The position numbers and the translations under genes were made by a program. Shown one piece after another: positions 23,240-35,355 of a stretch of DNA of 64,000 bases. This stretch comes from Utricularia gibba (Eukaryota > Streptophyta > Magnoliopsida > Lamiales > Lentibulariaceae). The first letter of the stretch is position 1; every line of letters starts with the position of its first letter. Below the pieces are notes generated by a model. That model was not told the origin of the DNA, did no database searches, and saw only the letters and a list, made by a program, of their open reading frames with translations. Location: NCBI GenBank assembly GCA_002189035.1, contig NEEC01000004.1, positions 2,976,001 to 3,040,000 of the forward strand, in the 5' to 3' direction.

Positions 23240-23752
23240 CATACTAGGTAAGCCATGGTTAGGCTCTCATTAATAATCAGCGAAAATGTGAACTTAAGAT
23301 CAAGATAACTTTGTTGACCTCAAGTCTAAGCTTACTTGCACGGCTGTCATATTCGAGATCTTGCTACTAACACTTGGTTAGCTTCCCATAGTAGCATCTC
23401 GAAGAGGAGTCATCCATTGAGTCGATTCTCTAATCGACACCCACACATAGGTTCTAGTAATCTCATTACATCAATTGTGAGAACCATTGCCTAAACAATT
23501 TAGGGAACTCAATGTGTGCCAGCTTATCCGTAATTGTGATATCCTTATTTCACAAATACTCTAGCTAGGGAGTTTTTAACTTGATCATGAATGCTTGAAG
23601 AATCTCACATTATGATCTCATCATAATTTCTGTAGCACATAGATCAAGTAGAGAATTTTATCAATGATATAAATTTCATCACAATTCAAGGTAAACATCA
23701 AAAGATAAGATTTGCCAATGAGTTGATTGTGTCTAGAACACATATACTAACA
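23240..23752 (-). repeat. LTR-A copy, last segment, with natural end
   Basis: Continues LTR-A from 16584 without loss (CATACTAGGTAAGCC...) to its true terminus ATATACTAACA at 23752, where gypsy-F gag sequence begins. On the minus strand this is the LTR start, TGTTAGTATATG. Confidence 0.8.
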
Positions 23753-24733
23753 TTGGGCTCTTGCAACATTTTGTACAGAGTTTTCGTGTTCCTCAAGCCT
23801 AACATGTATATTCTCCAGAATGCGATGCAATCTTGCGAATTGTCGCTACATAGCTCTCAAAGTGAACTTCTCATCTGGTGAGTCGTCTTTCTCATGCTCA
23901 CTTTTTGAATTTGACAGCCTAAACAACAGACAAAAGGAAACGAGCAGCAAGGAAGAAAACAGAGTAAAGTGAAAGAACAAAGAAACACACACAAGGTTTA
24001 CCACTCAATCCTCAACCTTCAAGTTCTTTATGCACTCCCTAACATCATCATGCTTGACCTCATGGCACCTCAAGAGTTAACCACTTCCAGATTGGTATTG
24101 ATTATGTGTTATGATGGGTTTAGATGAGGGTGGCAATGTTAATTATCTCACAATGGAGACAAAGGGGAGTGGTTGAATTAAATTGGTTGCTTTTGGAGTA
24201 GATGAATAGGAGGGATGGACAACAAAGTGAGAACAGATGAAATCAGAGGAATGGGCACTAAAAAAGAAATATGTTGCTTATGCAATTATAAAAATAGAGG
24301 AATGGGCAATTAACAAAGAAAATAGTCAAATGGGATGGTAAGGACAAGTAAATGACAGGGGATGGGGATAGAAGATAAAGAAAAAAAACAAGAAAGTAGT
24401 TGGTTGATGGAATGGGAAAAGTAGAGAAATGGGTCACAAACAAACACATATAATAATGGATAATAGTGACAGGTGATGGATGTTCACCTTCACACTCCTT
24501 CTCATTTTACACCCTTGAAGTTGATATTCAAGGTGTTCTTACTATTCAATTGAAACTCAATTTCATGTTCTTCCTAAATAAACTTTCTTTGCACTCTTTT
24601 TTTTTGTGCCGAAGACAAACGTAAGAAGAAGGACGTGCTTGAATGTTTTTTTTTTCCCATAAGCAGGAATGGAAGAACTAAAAGAAGAAAAGGATACTAA
24701 TAAAGAGAAGGAACACAAAGCTATGATATCAAA
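23753..24733 (-). pseudogene. gypsy-F: gag start and leader of a minus-strand gypsy copy
   Basis: Inverted homologue of the first ~60 gag codons and the leader of gypsy-E (gag end near 23757, ATG region near 23920, T-run at 24642-24652 matching the leader A-run). It is the 5' part of an element pointing left. The coding part is broken and cut by LTR-A. Confidence 0.7.
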
Positions 24734-24869
24734 TGATGATCCTCTAATCTAAAGAGATTAGCAACACACGAGCAAGAGGTGAATTTGAAGCTTAGAAAGG
24801 AATCCTCAAAGAAAAGGAAAATCTTAGGACACCAGAAGCTCAAGGCTTAATAAGTAAAGAGTGTTCAAG
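24734..24869 (-). repeat. gypsy-F 5' LTR fragment
   Basis: Inverted gypsy LTR end (minus strand ...TTAGAGGATCATCA), preceded on the minus-strand 3' side by a degenerate primer site (TTTGATATCATAGC, 24722-24735). Internally deleted, then truncated at 24869 by the start of another LTR-A copy. Confidence 0.65.
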
Positions 24870-25617
24870 TGTTGGGTTTCTGGTAGACATCGTATGTCAT
24901 AAAAGCAGCGGAATTTAAAAATTTTTGAGAAACCCCAATTGCAGATCTTGGAATACGGTATATGTCAGATTAAGGAATGCTAAAAATACCTTTCAGAGGA
25001 CTTCATTTTTCACCAACCGCCAATAGCAGACGGCCTCTATGATATCCACACGTGGAGCACTCCGTCGATAACCTTCTCAAGGCTCTTGAATGCTGGTCGA
25101 ATTTCTCAGGTGCTAGTAGAGAAAAGCGCCTCCTTGTGGATCAGTTTCACAGAGCACGAAGACCTTGAAGCAGATCTCAAGATCTGAATGTTTTTGATAC
25201 ATATTTTTGTGACATATCAAATCATATGTATATGAGATCTTTTATTTTGAGTTTAATCAATATTAATCTCAAAATAGCTCTCTATTTAATTTATCCACTT
25301 TACCAATTACATCTCATGTAACTGTGTCATTCTATTTTATATCGATGAGTGACTCCACTATTGTGTGTGACCCTATAGGCTTTTTCAATCAAGGCCGTGA
25401 TGATGAATTTATTAATTAACTCTTAATTAATCAAATCCATCATTATCGATCATGAGTTATGTCTACCAACATATCATGATCCCCAAGAAATAAGAATAAT
25501 CAGGTGAACTGATTAAGCCTTTCCATGACCACCCACCGTGCAATGAACAACTTTCATCATACTTATATCTCATTCGATACCAGAACATGAGTGTGTGTCT
25601 TTCTGATGTATCGAACT
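24870..25617 (-). repeat. LTR-A copy, first segment, with natural edge
   Basis: Starts TGTTGGGTTTCTGG at 24870, which on the minus strand is the LTR end CCAGAAACCCAACA. With the end at 23752 this defines LTR-A as TGTT...AACA. Runs to the solo LTR at 25618. Confidence 0.75.
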
Positions 25618-26130
25618 TGATAGGGGATAAATCGGCTTCTAAACGGCTGCCAAAAGAGACTCTGTGAAGATAGCGCCAGTCGACAGACCGATATCTGTCA
25701 GAAATCTGACAGATACGACCGCATGGCACAGTCTGAAAAGCGGCCGAATTACGGCATGACAGACAGCCAATATCTGAAAAGCGAGTTCGCATAGCAGGAG
25801 CACAAAACAGCCGATATTTGCAGACGCCAGCATTCGGACAAATCGAGCTCTCCTATAAATAGAAAAAATCATGACGGAGAGAGGGTTGGACTCAAAGGAC
25901 TCTTCAACTTGTATTCTCTTCTTCATCACCTTCATCTAATCGAAATCTTTTCGGGCGAGCTCCGACATCTCCGTGGTTTTCCCGTCCTCCGGCGGTTTCC
26001 ACGTAAAAAATCTTTGCCCTTTTTCATTTCACCAAAACCTATCGCGAAAAACACAACTTAGCACGACATTCCCGATCACATCTATCACCTAAAATCGGCC
26101 TCCCATCGGATACCGGTTTTACCCATAACA
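25618..26130 (+). mobile_element. Solo LTR, probable Ty1/copia type, inside LTR-A
   Basis: 513 bp, TGATAGGGGAT...CCCATAACA, flanked by GAACT (25613-25617) and AAACT (26131-26135), a 5-bp duplication with one mismatch. It is clearly more GC-rich than its surroundings. Contains a TATA box (CCTATAAATAG, ~25852) and the motif 'CCGTGGTTTTCCCG...TTTCCACGTAAA' (25970-26010), typical of copia LTR R/U5 regions. No internal region remains. Confidence 0.7.
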
Positions 26131-26135
26131 AAACT

Positions 26136-26378
26136 TTAATTGCATTTAAGCACTAGCACTCAATGACCTACTCAAACAATTCGAGTGTCATTACCCAGGT
26201 CCCAGGAATTGCTGTTAAGGTTTGATGAATTCTTTATTGATCAATGAAGTATCTCCAACCTTAAGGAGTCACATCCCTACTCATCCATACTAGGCAAGCC
26301 ATGGTTAGGCTCCCATTAGTAATGAGCGAAAATGTGAGCTTAAGATCAAGATAACTTTGTTGACCTCAATTCTAAGCC
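26136..26378 (-). repeat. LTR-A copy, second segment
   Basis: LTR-A resumes after the solo LTR (TTTAATTGCATTTAAGC) and stops near 26378 at gypsy-G integrase sequence. Confidence 0.7.
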
Positions 26379-27022
26379 AAACCCAATCTCTAAGTTCAAA
26401 TACAACTTTGCATCTCCCCTTGTTTGCTGGTGATGCATACTTTGCATTGCTGGATTCAATCTGTTGTTTCATCTTCTCATGCAATCTTCTGATTGCTTCA
26501 GCCCTTTTCTTTCCATCTAAACTAACTTTCTCATCACAAGGCAAAGGTAACATATGCAAAGGTGTAAGAGGATTAAAGCCATAAACCACATCAAATGAAA
26601 ATAATTTAGTAGTGAGATGCATGGTTCTATAGTAAGCGAACTCAACAATTGGCAAAGATTCTTCCCATGTCTTAAGATTTGATTTAATCATAATCCTAAG
26701 TAAGGTAGAAAGTGTGCGATTTGTTACCTCAGTTTGCCCATCAATTTGAGAGTGACATGTTGTGAGTACAACAGCTTAGTGCCAAGTTTACTCCAAAGAA
26801 CTCTCCAAAAGTGACTAAGAAATCTTGCATCTCGATCAGATACTATAGTGAGGGGCACATCATGAAGTCTAACAACTTCTCTAAAAAAGAGATCAGCCAC
26901 ATGAGATGCATCATTAGTTTTATGGCAAGGAATAAAGTATGCCATCTTTGAAAATCTGTCCACAACAATAAAAATTGAATCTCTACCCCTTTGGGTACAA
27001 GGTAAGCCTAAAACAAAGTCTA
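26379..27022 (-). pseudogene. gypsy-G: integrase fragment
   Basis: Minus-strand gypsy integrase: core (26963-26724; [31 protein letters not shown]) and C-terminal part (26691-26379; [14 protein letters not shown]). Close to residues ~1270-1480 of the complete element. Joined at ~27023 to plus-strand copia-2. Confidence 0.8.
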
Positions 27023-29319
27023 TTCAAAGTGATGACTGAAAATCAGAATTGATGCTTCTTAAAGATTATTAGCTCAGACAATGGGGGGTGTATTATACAA
27101 TAATAGCATGACAATGTTCTGTGAGAATGAAGGAATCATTCATCAATTCACAGTACCATATTCCCCAAAAAATGGTATATGTCAAAGGAGAAACATAACA
27201 ATTCTTGATATGCCAAGATGCCTATTGTTTGAGAAAGATCTTCCTATTAATTTCCGGGCTAAAGCGGTATCTATGTCTGTATATCTATTGAACTTGCTTC
27301 CTTCCAGGGCGATTAGTGAAAAAACCGGTCATGAAAAATGGTATGGTTAAATTAAAAAGGTTGACCATCTCGGAATCTTTCGTTGTTTGTGTTTTACTCA
27401 TGTACCAGACCCAAAAATGAGAAAAACTTTATAAGAAATCTGTATTTGGTGTATTTGTTGGTTATATCAACATTACCAAGGGATATAAATTTTATATATC
27501 TGACCCAAAGAAATTTATCTTTAGCCATGATGTCTCTTTTGATGAAGGTGCAAAGTATACTTTAATTGATTATTGCCTTTCTCTGAATGATGTAGAAGGT
27601 CCTAAAAATCATGGAGGGCATAACACTCATGTGAAAGGTGACCTTTGGACACATATGCCTCAAAACATCTCTTACAGGAATTCAACAAGCCTACAACTTG
27701 AAGATGGAATTGAATATATACAGGTGAATGAGAACTCAAAATCAACTTCAAAATTCTTCCATGAAAACTCAAATAAAGTAAATGATCAGTATTCAGATGA
27801 GAATTTCCCACCTCTAGAAGAGGAGAAGGTCACAAATGATAATAACTCATCCAATGAGAATTCAGAATCAATCTCATAACTCTTATATGAACAATCACAT
27901 CAGCCCAATGAACAAGATTCAGATGGGAATTTCGAACTCCCAGAAGAGGAGCAAGGCACGAATGCAGATGATGTATGAACAGATGAATCTGATAACAAAT
28001 ATCAGACTAGATTAGTAGCTAAGGGATATAGTCAGATCAAGGGAATGAATTTTCATGATATTTTTGCACCAGTAGCAAGATTTGACACAATTAAACTACT
28101 TCTTGCTATTTCAGGTGCTCATGGATGGAAAGTGCATCACATGGATGTGAAGACTAGATTTTTGAATGGTGTATGAGAGGAGGTTGTTTTTGTTGAACAA
28201 CCAAAGGGCTTTGAAGTCGTAGGTCATGAAGACAAAGTAATGAAGGTAAAAAAATCTCTCTATGGGTTGAAGCAAGCTCCTAGAGCATGGAATGAACACA
28301 TGGATAACTTTCTCCATGGTAGTGGTTTCAGAAAAACATATAATGATTACTCACTATATGTTAAAGGAAAGGGAGTTGATCATTTATTTGTTAGCCTATG
28401 TGTGAATGATCTTATGATTACCTAAGGAGAGGAAGGGAAGATTGAAGAATTCAAAGCTCTACTCAAAAATAAATTGACTGATCTTGGAAAGATGTCCTAC
28501 TATTTCGGCATGGAAATTCATCAACTTGCAGGTGTTGCAACTTTCATATCTCAAAAGAAGTACTGTAATGAACTTCTTGAGAGATTTGGGTTCAAAGATG
28601 TCAATCATTCAAAAACTCCTTTAGATTACAAACAGGTGATTGGAGAAAACAATCAGGGAAGGAATGTGGATGCTACTACTTATAGAAGTATGATTGGAAG
28701 CCTCATCTATCCCCAGCATACAAGGCCTGATCTGTGTTTTTGTAAAAATGTCTTATCTCGCTTCCTCAACAAACCAACAACTCACATGGCAGTTGTGAAA
28801 AGAGCTTTTAGGTATATAAAATCTACTAATGATTTCGGATTGTTCTATCCCTATGAAGGTGAAAAACCAGTCTTCAAACTTAGAGCCTACTCAGATAATG
28901 ATTATGGTATGGCTAAATATGAGTCCTGTAGTCTGGTTTTCGAAGAAACAAAAAGTGGTGACACAATCAACAGCTGAAGCAAAATACATCTCTACAGCAC
29001 ATGCTTCGAACTATTGCATTTGGTTGAGACAGATGTTAAACGAACTTGAATTCATACAAGAAGAAGCTACAAATCTACTTATGGATAATCTAGCTACAAT
29101 TTCAATTGCCAAGGATCCAACCAGCTTCACTAAAGCCAAAGACATACGAATCAGGTATCATGTCATAAAGAATTACATCAAGGAGAAGAAGATCAAAATG
29201 CAGTATGTTGAGAGTGGGAATCAGCTTGATGATGAGCTTATCAAATGTTTGAACATAGTTCAGTTTCAGCTAGCAAGGAAGAACATGAATCTAATGACTA
29301 TGGAAGACTTTCTCAAGTT
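27023..29319 (+). pseudogene. copia-2: integrase, RT and RNase H remnant
   Basis: Plus-strand Ty1/copia coding with stops and frameshifts. Integrase end 27024-27350 (VPYSPKNGICQRRNITI), linker 27600-27980, RT 27990-28700 ([31 protein letters not shown] then stop, KSLYGLKQAPRAWNEHM; the catalytic box reads VNDL where YVDDL is usual), RNase H 28730-29300 (YSDNDYGM, RYHVIKNYIKEKKIK). Same family as copia-1 and copia-3. The 5' half is missing. Confidence 0.85.
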
Positions 29320-29616
29320 GAAGATGAGACTCAATCCAAAGTTTAAAGGTGATTGGAAGCATTAATCTTGTATAATGAAGTCATGTTTTAGTCAAAGAGT
29401 GTTGGGTTCGATTATTGGGCTTTTATGTGTGTTTTTATTGATTGTGACCCATTATTGAGTAACCTAGACATTGAGTATATATATACCCTACCAGGAACTT
29501 ATGAGGGTTAGGTTTTCAGTCATTCTTATTGTTGAAAAGTTGTTTTTTCATCCAATGTGAGCTCATAAGCATTATCTCTTTGTTCCTTCTCAAGACTCTA
29601 TCTTTCTTGCATCAAT
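29320..29616 (+). repeat. 3' LTR of copia-2
   Basis: Homologous to the copia-3 LTRs (GACTCAATCCAAAG...AAGACTCTATCTTTCTTG). The G-rich polypurine tract and first bases are lost. Contains TATATATA near 29480. Confidence 0.7.
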
Positions 29617-30095
29617 AGTAGAAAGTTTGCGATTTGTTATCTCAGTTTGTCCATAAGTTTGAGGATAACAAGTTGTTTAGTACAAGAGGTTAGTGCCAAG
29701 TTTCCTCCAAAGGACTCTCTAAAAGTGATGGAGAAATCTTGCATCATGATTAGAGACAATTGTGAGGGGCATACCATCAAATCTAACAACTTCTCTAAAG
29801 AAGACATCAGCCCTATGAGATGCATCATCAGTTTTGTGACAAGGAATAAATTGTGTCATCGTTTAAAATCGATCCACAACAACAAAAATCGAGTCTCTAC
29901 CTCTTTGCGTATGATGTAAGTCTAAAACAAAGTCCATAGAAATGCTCATCCATGGTTGGGAAGGAATAGAGAGTGGAGTATATAAACCATTAGGGGCAAT
30001 GATTTATTTAGCCTATCTATAGAGAATATATCAATCACAAACTCTTTCAACATCCCTTCTCATATGTGGCCAAGAAAAATGTTGGGTGAGAGTAT
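29617..30095 (-). pseudogene. gypsy-H (right part): integrase fragment
   Basis: Minus-strand integrase core and zinc-binding region, degenerate. It covers the same protein region as 26700-27020, so this is a different copy from gypsy-G. Ends with the target duplication AGTAT (30091-30095). Confidence 0.75.
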
Positions 30096-31020
30096 TGATG
30101 ACACACGTTTTCTTTGAATTTTATAATGCAAAATGGTTATGTTTTATTGTGGTTTAGGTTAGGTATATGTGTTTTTTCATGTTTTATGTGTTGTTTATGT
30201 TAATTTTGTGTGTTTATGTTGAAAAGTGGACTAAATCCTTTGATTTACCACCTTCGTTACTAATGTTTAATTAAGTTCAGCAAGGAGGTTAGCAGCGAAA
30301 TTAGACTCAAAGACATGTGGATCAAGTTAAAGGGGCACAACATCCGAAGAGAGACAAAGAGCACTGTTCTGCCACCTACAGTTTGCAAGTTCAGGCCGAG
30401 AACAGTGCCGATGCCAGGAACAGTGCATTGAAGTAAAGGAGGGGAGATATTTTTCGAAAAAGAGAGAGCGGGAGCAGAAGCAACACAGGAGGTTTCTTCC
30501 CCAACACGAAGGACACCGACCAGGAGAGGAGAAGAAGAGTATCACCCTCAGGTAGACCTAATTGCGATGTTAGTGATGATATTAGGGACTATATTAGCCG
30601 AAAACAAGATAAAGGACCTGGTTTATTTTTCTTCTTTTAGACTTAGGTTGTTTAAAGTTGTGAGTATAGGAATATAGTAAATTAAATTAGGCACCTTAGC
30701 GGCACACTACTTGAATACCCTTAAGGCATCTTAGTATTAGTCTGTATTAAGACCAGTATCTGTTATTTTCAGTGTTGAGACTTGACCTTGTTTATTGAAT
30801 TTGGCTATGACTGTTAGTTTGAACTTAGACTAAGAACCAATGTTATTCTGAATTTTGCATCTACTAAAACACTTAGCTAGCACAAGCTACTTGTGATCGA
30901 CCTCGAATTTCACTTCACATTTTTTGTTTAATTTGTATCTTATGAGGATTTGGGCTTATAAATTTATTTGAAATGGGATTCTATTTTTATTGCAACGATA
31001 ATAGAAATTTCCGTTTATCA
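30096..31020 (+). mobile_element. Solo LTR of family H (copy H1) inside gypsy-H
   Basis: 925 bp, TGATGACACACG...CCGTTTATCA, flanked by perfect AGTAT duplications (30091-30095, 31021-31025). The flanks rejoin as uninterrupted gypsy integrase sequence. The clearest case of this family in the window. Confidence 0.85.
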
Positions 31021-33095
31021 AGTATCAAGAGTCTTTTTAACACCAAAATGTCTCATTAATCCACCACCATGAGCTTCCCTAACAATCAAATCATGTACGA
31101 AATAAGAAGGAATGCACAACCTATTTTTCCTATAAAGAAAGCCATCTTTCCTAAAGAATAGTCCATATGGAGCAAGTTCACATGACTTGTAAATGTCCCC
31201 AAAATCATGATCATGAGTATACAAGTCAATAATTGAGGTAAATCCATTAATTCTAGCATCAAGATTAGCTAAAAGAGTGTACTTTCGAGATAAAACATCA
31301 ACTACCACATTCTCTTTACCTTTCTTGTATTTGATCACATATGGGAATGTGTCAATGAATTCCACCCATTTAGCATGTCTTTTATTCTAACAGACCCATG
31401 ATCAATATGTATCATGAACTCCATAGGCTACAAGTAGTGCTGTCATGTCTCCAAAGTTCTAACCTACTCATACAAATCAAACTTAGTTTCAAATGTAGTT
31501 TTCCACTCATCACCTTCCTTCATTCTAATCTTATGATATCCACTTCTCAAATGAATCTTAGTGAAAACAAAAGCACCATGCAATTCATCAAGCATATCTT
31601 CAAGTTTAGCGATAGGATGTTTATACTTGATGGTGATGTTGCTGATGGCTTGACAATCAGTGCACATATGCCAAGTTCTATCAGATTTTGAGACTAACAA
31701 AACCGGCACAGAACAAGGGCTCATGCTTTCTCAAAAAAATCTTTTAGACATTAATTCCTCAACTTGCATTTGTATTTCCTTCGTCTCCTCTTGATTAGCA
31801 TAGTATGCTAGTTGGTTGTGGAGTTGTGCTCAAGGCACAAGATCAATTTGATGCTCAATCCCTCTTATGGGAGGTAACCCTTGAAGTTCTTATCGAAATA
31901 CATTTTGATATACCTATAAGAAAGACACAACATAAGATGGAATAGGTTGTGCATTGTTAGGAAAAGTAGAAACTTCATCCTTATACATAAGTAGAAGGAA
32001 TGGTTGTCTAATATGAAGGAAGTGTTTAATCTCACTTGGTCTAGTTAAGAGACTCTCATTTTTTTTCTCAAATGCTATTACTCCCATGTTTCCACTTTCT
32101 TTTTTGCACTCATTCTCACCATTTTTTCCACTCAGTTTCTTCCCACATCTTGTTTTCTCTCCACTTTTTCGAATCGATTTTCCACTTTTTTTTCACTCCA
32201 CTCTCTTTTTCCTTTACTCCACTCATATCTCCTCCCTCAAGCACGACCTCCTTGTGATTTCCATTTGCACCATGTAGTGCTTTAGCATCATTCATGATCC
32301 TGACTTGATCTTCATGTGCCTCCAAATTTTGAACTAGGAGCCCTCTTCATGTGCCTCCAAATTTTTGTTGGAGAGTTGTTTCGCAACTTTTGTGGCCATA
32401 TGGATCATGTCCCCCATCTCAATGTAATGTTGAAACTCTACAATATTTGCAATCTCCTTATTCATCCCATGAAGAAATCTAGCCATAGTTGTTTCGCTAT
32501 CTTCATGAACATTTGCTCGAATCATCGAGATCTCCATTTCTTGCCAATATTCCTCCACTGATTGGGAACCCTCTTTCACATTTTGTAACCTCTGATACAC
32601 ATCTCCTTGGTAATGTCTTGATACAAATCGTTTCCTCATGATTTTCTTCATCTCAGCCCAAAGTGCCAATTGGTTCTTCATAGTCGCTCCTTCTTTGACT
32701 CAACAACTGATCCCACCAAATGACTACATAGTTAGCAAATTCCATGGAAGAAAATCTTATCTTCTTGTCTTTAGAGTAGTTATTACAATCAAACACATGT
32801 TCCACTCGAGTTTCCTATTGCAGATATGCATCTGGATCATTCTTTTCTTGAAATTGGGGTATATTCATCTTCATATTGTTAACATCAATTCCATTTCTTT
32901 CCCCTTCTCTTCTACCTCTTTGGTCTCGAAATCTTCTTCTATCATCATGGACATTATCATTTTCATCATGCCCAAGGTACTCATCATCTTCATCATGATT
33001 CAGGATTCCATCTCTCCTAGAGCTTTCACTTCATTGATCACTGAAATCAGGTTCAGTGTAGTTGCGTTGAGGCATTTGCACTCTACAACTTGTTA
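31021..33095 (-). pseudogene. gypsy-H (left part): integrase to gag with deletions
   Basis: Integrase N-terminus/RNase H end 31365-31021 ([20 protein letters not shown]); RNase H mostly deleted; RT N-terminus 31724-31464 ([20 protein letters not shown]); linker 32325-31900; Gag 32681-32334 ([39 protein letters not shown]) and the Gag start to ~33095. Stops and deletions; no RT catalytic box. Same family as the complete gypsy element. Confidence 0.8.
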
Positions 33096-33179
33096 AACAG
33101 GTTCAGCCATGGGATAGAGATTCTCTTCCTCTCGTCCTTGTATGTTGTTTGAACCAATCTCAAGATAAAGCTTCAACCT

Positions 33180-33690
33180 GTGATGATTTATAGAAAAGGG
33201 GTTAGTATCACGATTTTTATCATATAGTTCAGCAGACCTATTGATGTTCACAGATTTCCTCACTGATGACTTTTCTCATTTTGACTTCAACTTTCTCAGA
33301 TGGAGTTTGAACTTGGAATTACCTTCTCGCATGGCTCAAATCACTTCTTCCAAATTCTGTTATCATAGTAGAGGTTTCGTTTGTTTCTTGAAACTACAAG
33401 AATTGTTGAAAGCACTTTGCCTCAATTACTCCGTCTCTTGCAATTGAAAGTTTCGGATTTCGTTGTTTGCATTCATATCGTCGCTCAGCAACTAGATTGC
33501 TCATTTGATCTTGTGCTCCAATTCAACTGACTTATGATAGTTCTCACCGTAAATTACCTTCAAATGGGTCATGCCAATTAGAGTTTTATAAGCGGTCCGA
33601 ATTGCCCATAGTGCATCATCCAACTTCATACTCCAATCTTTCTCGGACATATTTATAGCCTTCTAAACATTTGTGTATGATATGCCTGAA
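33180..33690 (-). pseudogene. Athila/Tat-like integrase C-terminal fragment
   Basis: The minus strand from ~33660 reads [20 protein letters not shown] then [13 protein letters not shown], the hallmark C-terminal integrase stretch of Athila/Tat gypsy elements. A degenerate downstream part has stops (FKLHLR near 33300). A different lineage from the neighbouring gypsy-H. Confidence 0.7.
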
Positions 33691-33794
33691 ACAGTTTTGC
33701 TCCTTGGATTATTCGGTTTAGACTGTTTGGAAAATGGTTTGGCTATTCGTTAGGTGATTGGAATAGAGCCTTATGATTTGTTTCTGAAGATTAT

Positions 33795-34246
33795 GTGACC
33801 TTCACTACTTTCCAAACTTCTATGTTTGATTTTCATGGTGTTGAATATTTTGATGAGCATGAAGTGTACGAACACTTGACTGGGCAGTGTGAAGTTATTT
33901 TTAAACGGAACGGCACTAAGGCTAGTCTTATAGTTGATCCCTGTGTGGAGGATTATTCATGTGCTCCTTTCTGCTTCATTTTTCCAGCATCAACGCTTTC
34001 AACCCTTTGTTTAAAAATGAAACTTTTCTTTTGTGGAGTTTGATGATGAAAAGACCTTTAAATGTTAGTGCATTACTTGCTGATTTGATGAAAAAGGAAT
34101 TAGAGAACAGAAATCGTGTTTTAACTTTTTGGTTTGGAAATTGGATTTCTTATTTGGCTTTGGAAGAATTTAGTCCTGATGATTTAGAAAACGTCAATTT
34201 GCACATTGAAAAGTGGAGATTGTTGCTGCCTGAAGGAAATTCGTGA
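33795..34246 (+). pseudogene. Degenerate retrotransposon ORF, possibly Athila env-like/additional ORF
   Basis: Two overlapping frames read as one broken protein: 33795-34020 (MFDFHGVEYFDEHEVYEHLT) and 33985-34246 (ETFLLWSLMMKRPLNVSALL, then an acidic C-terminus). No recognised domain. I infer an Athila/Tat additional ORF from the 'CTTGAGGACAAG' motif downstream (35321-35332), typical of that lineage before its 3' LTR, and from the H-type LTR at 35356. It could instead be an unrelated gene fragment. Confidence 0.3.
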
Positions 34247-35355
34247 GTTGAGAGGTACTGTAGGGACATTGAAAATGTACTTGGAAATTCTGCTTGATCT
34301 ATAGACAAATGTAGGTCCAGTACCCCTACTAAACCTTGACTAGACTCTTACCCTATGTGTTTTGTACATTTTTTCTGTTTTATGTATATTATGTGTTTTA
34401 TTTTTTATTTTAACTTGTCGTTGCATGTGTTTTGTAGTTTTGTGTCTGTCTTTTGTGATCTTGAGTATTGCTGAGCATGTTTAGGAATTTCAGTTGATGC
34501 TACAAATGTAAGATACCTATCCCTTCTCTTCTGTGAGAAATTAGACTTTTTAGTTCTTACCTGTTTAAGACTTATATGAGGGTAGCAAGATTTCGTGAAG
34601 AAGTGCATGCATGCGGCTTGTGTTTTTCTATATCTACACTAAGACTTACTTGTGAATAGCTTGTTCGTGACTTGCTAGTATGTGACTATGTGTGTTGCAC
34701 TGAGATAGATACATAGACCGTGGCTGATGCACATAAAAGATTTGGATGATAAAAGGCAAGCTCAATTTTAGAAGCCATGCTATGTTTGAAAAAAAAGAGA
34801 GAATTCAAAAGAGAGGTACAAAAGGTGGGCACGCCAAAAAAGCCATGCTGTAAAAATTGTAGAAGAAGGAACTCGAGGCTTAGACACTATGAACTTTGCA
34901 CTTTCCATGAACATGTTAGTGGTCTAGCCAACCACTCTAGGAGAAATAAGGATGAATGTGTCTAGGTCATGGAAGAAAAGTTCCCTTTTTTCTATACTCT
35001 TGTTTAGTACCTCCATGTGCATCGTTTTTATTTTCCAGCCACAACTACGTCTTATGTGTCTCGCAAGGTAAAACTCATACATGTCACTATTTGTATGCTA
35101 TTGCTTGTTGGGATCAAATTGGTACTAGTGCAGATGTGATTTTTGAATACTTGAAGCATGCAAGTAATCTCTATTGTCTGTGCTTGAGTGAAATTATTCC
35201 GAGCAGCACTTGCTATATCTTATCCTCACTCATTACATGGATAGCATGAACCGGAAACCTTTTCTTTGCTTCAGCAGGCTCAATCTTATGTAGTCGTTTG
35301 TTCTCTTTTTCTATTTTAGACTTGAGGACAAGTCTAGAGTCATTGTAGGATAGTG
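34247..35355 (+). other. Non-coding stretch, probable 3' internal region of an Athila/Tat element
   Basis: No ORF with recognisable homology. Contains 'CTTGAGGACAAG' at 35321-35332 about 24 bp before an H-family LTR start. Confidence 0.35.

Noticed and set aside
32072-32277. Phe/Ser-rich ORFs near 32.1 kb as secreted peptides
   Set aside because: Antisense of the charged linker in gypsy-H; composition explains the hydrophobicity.
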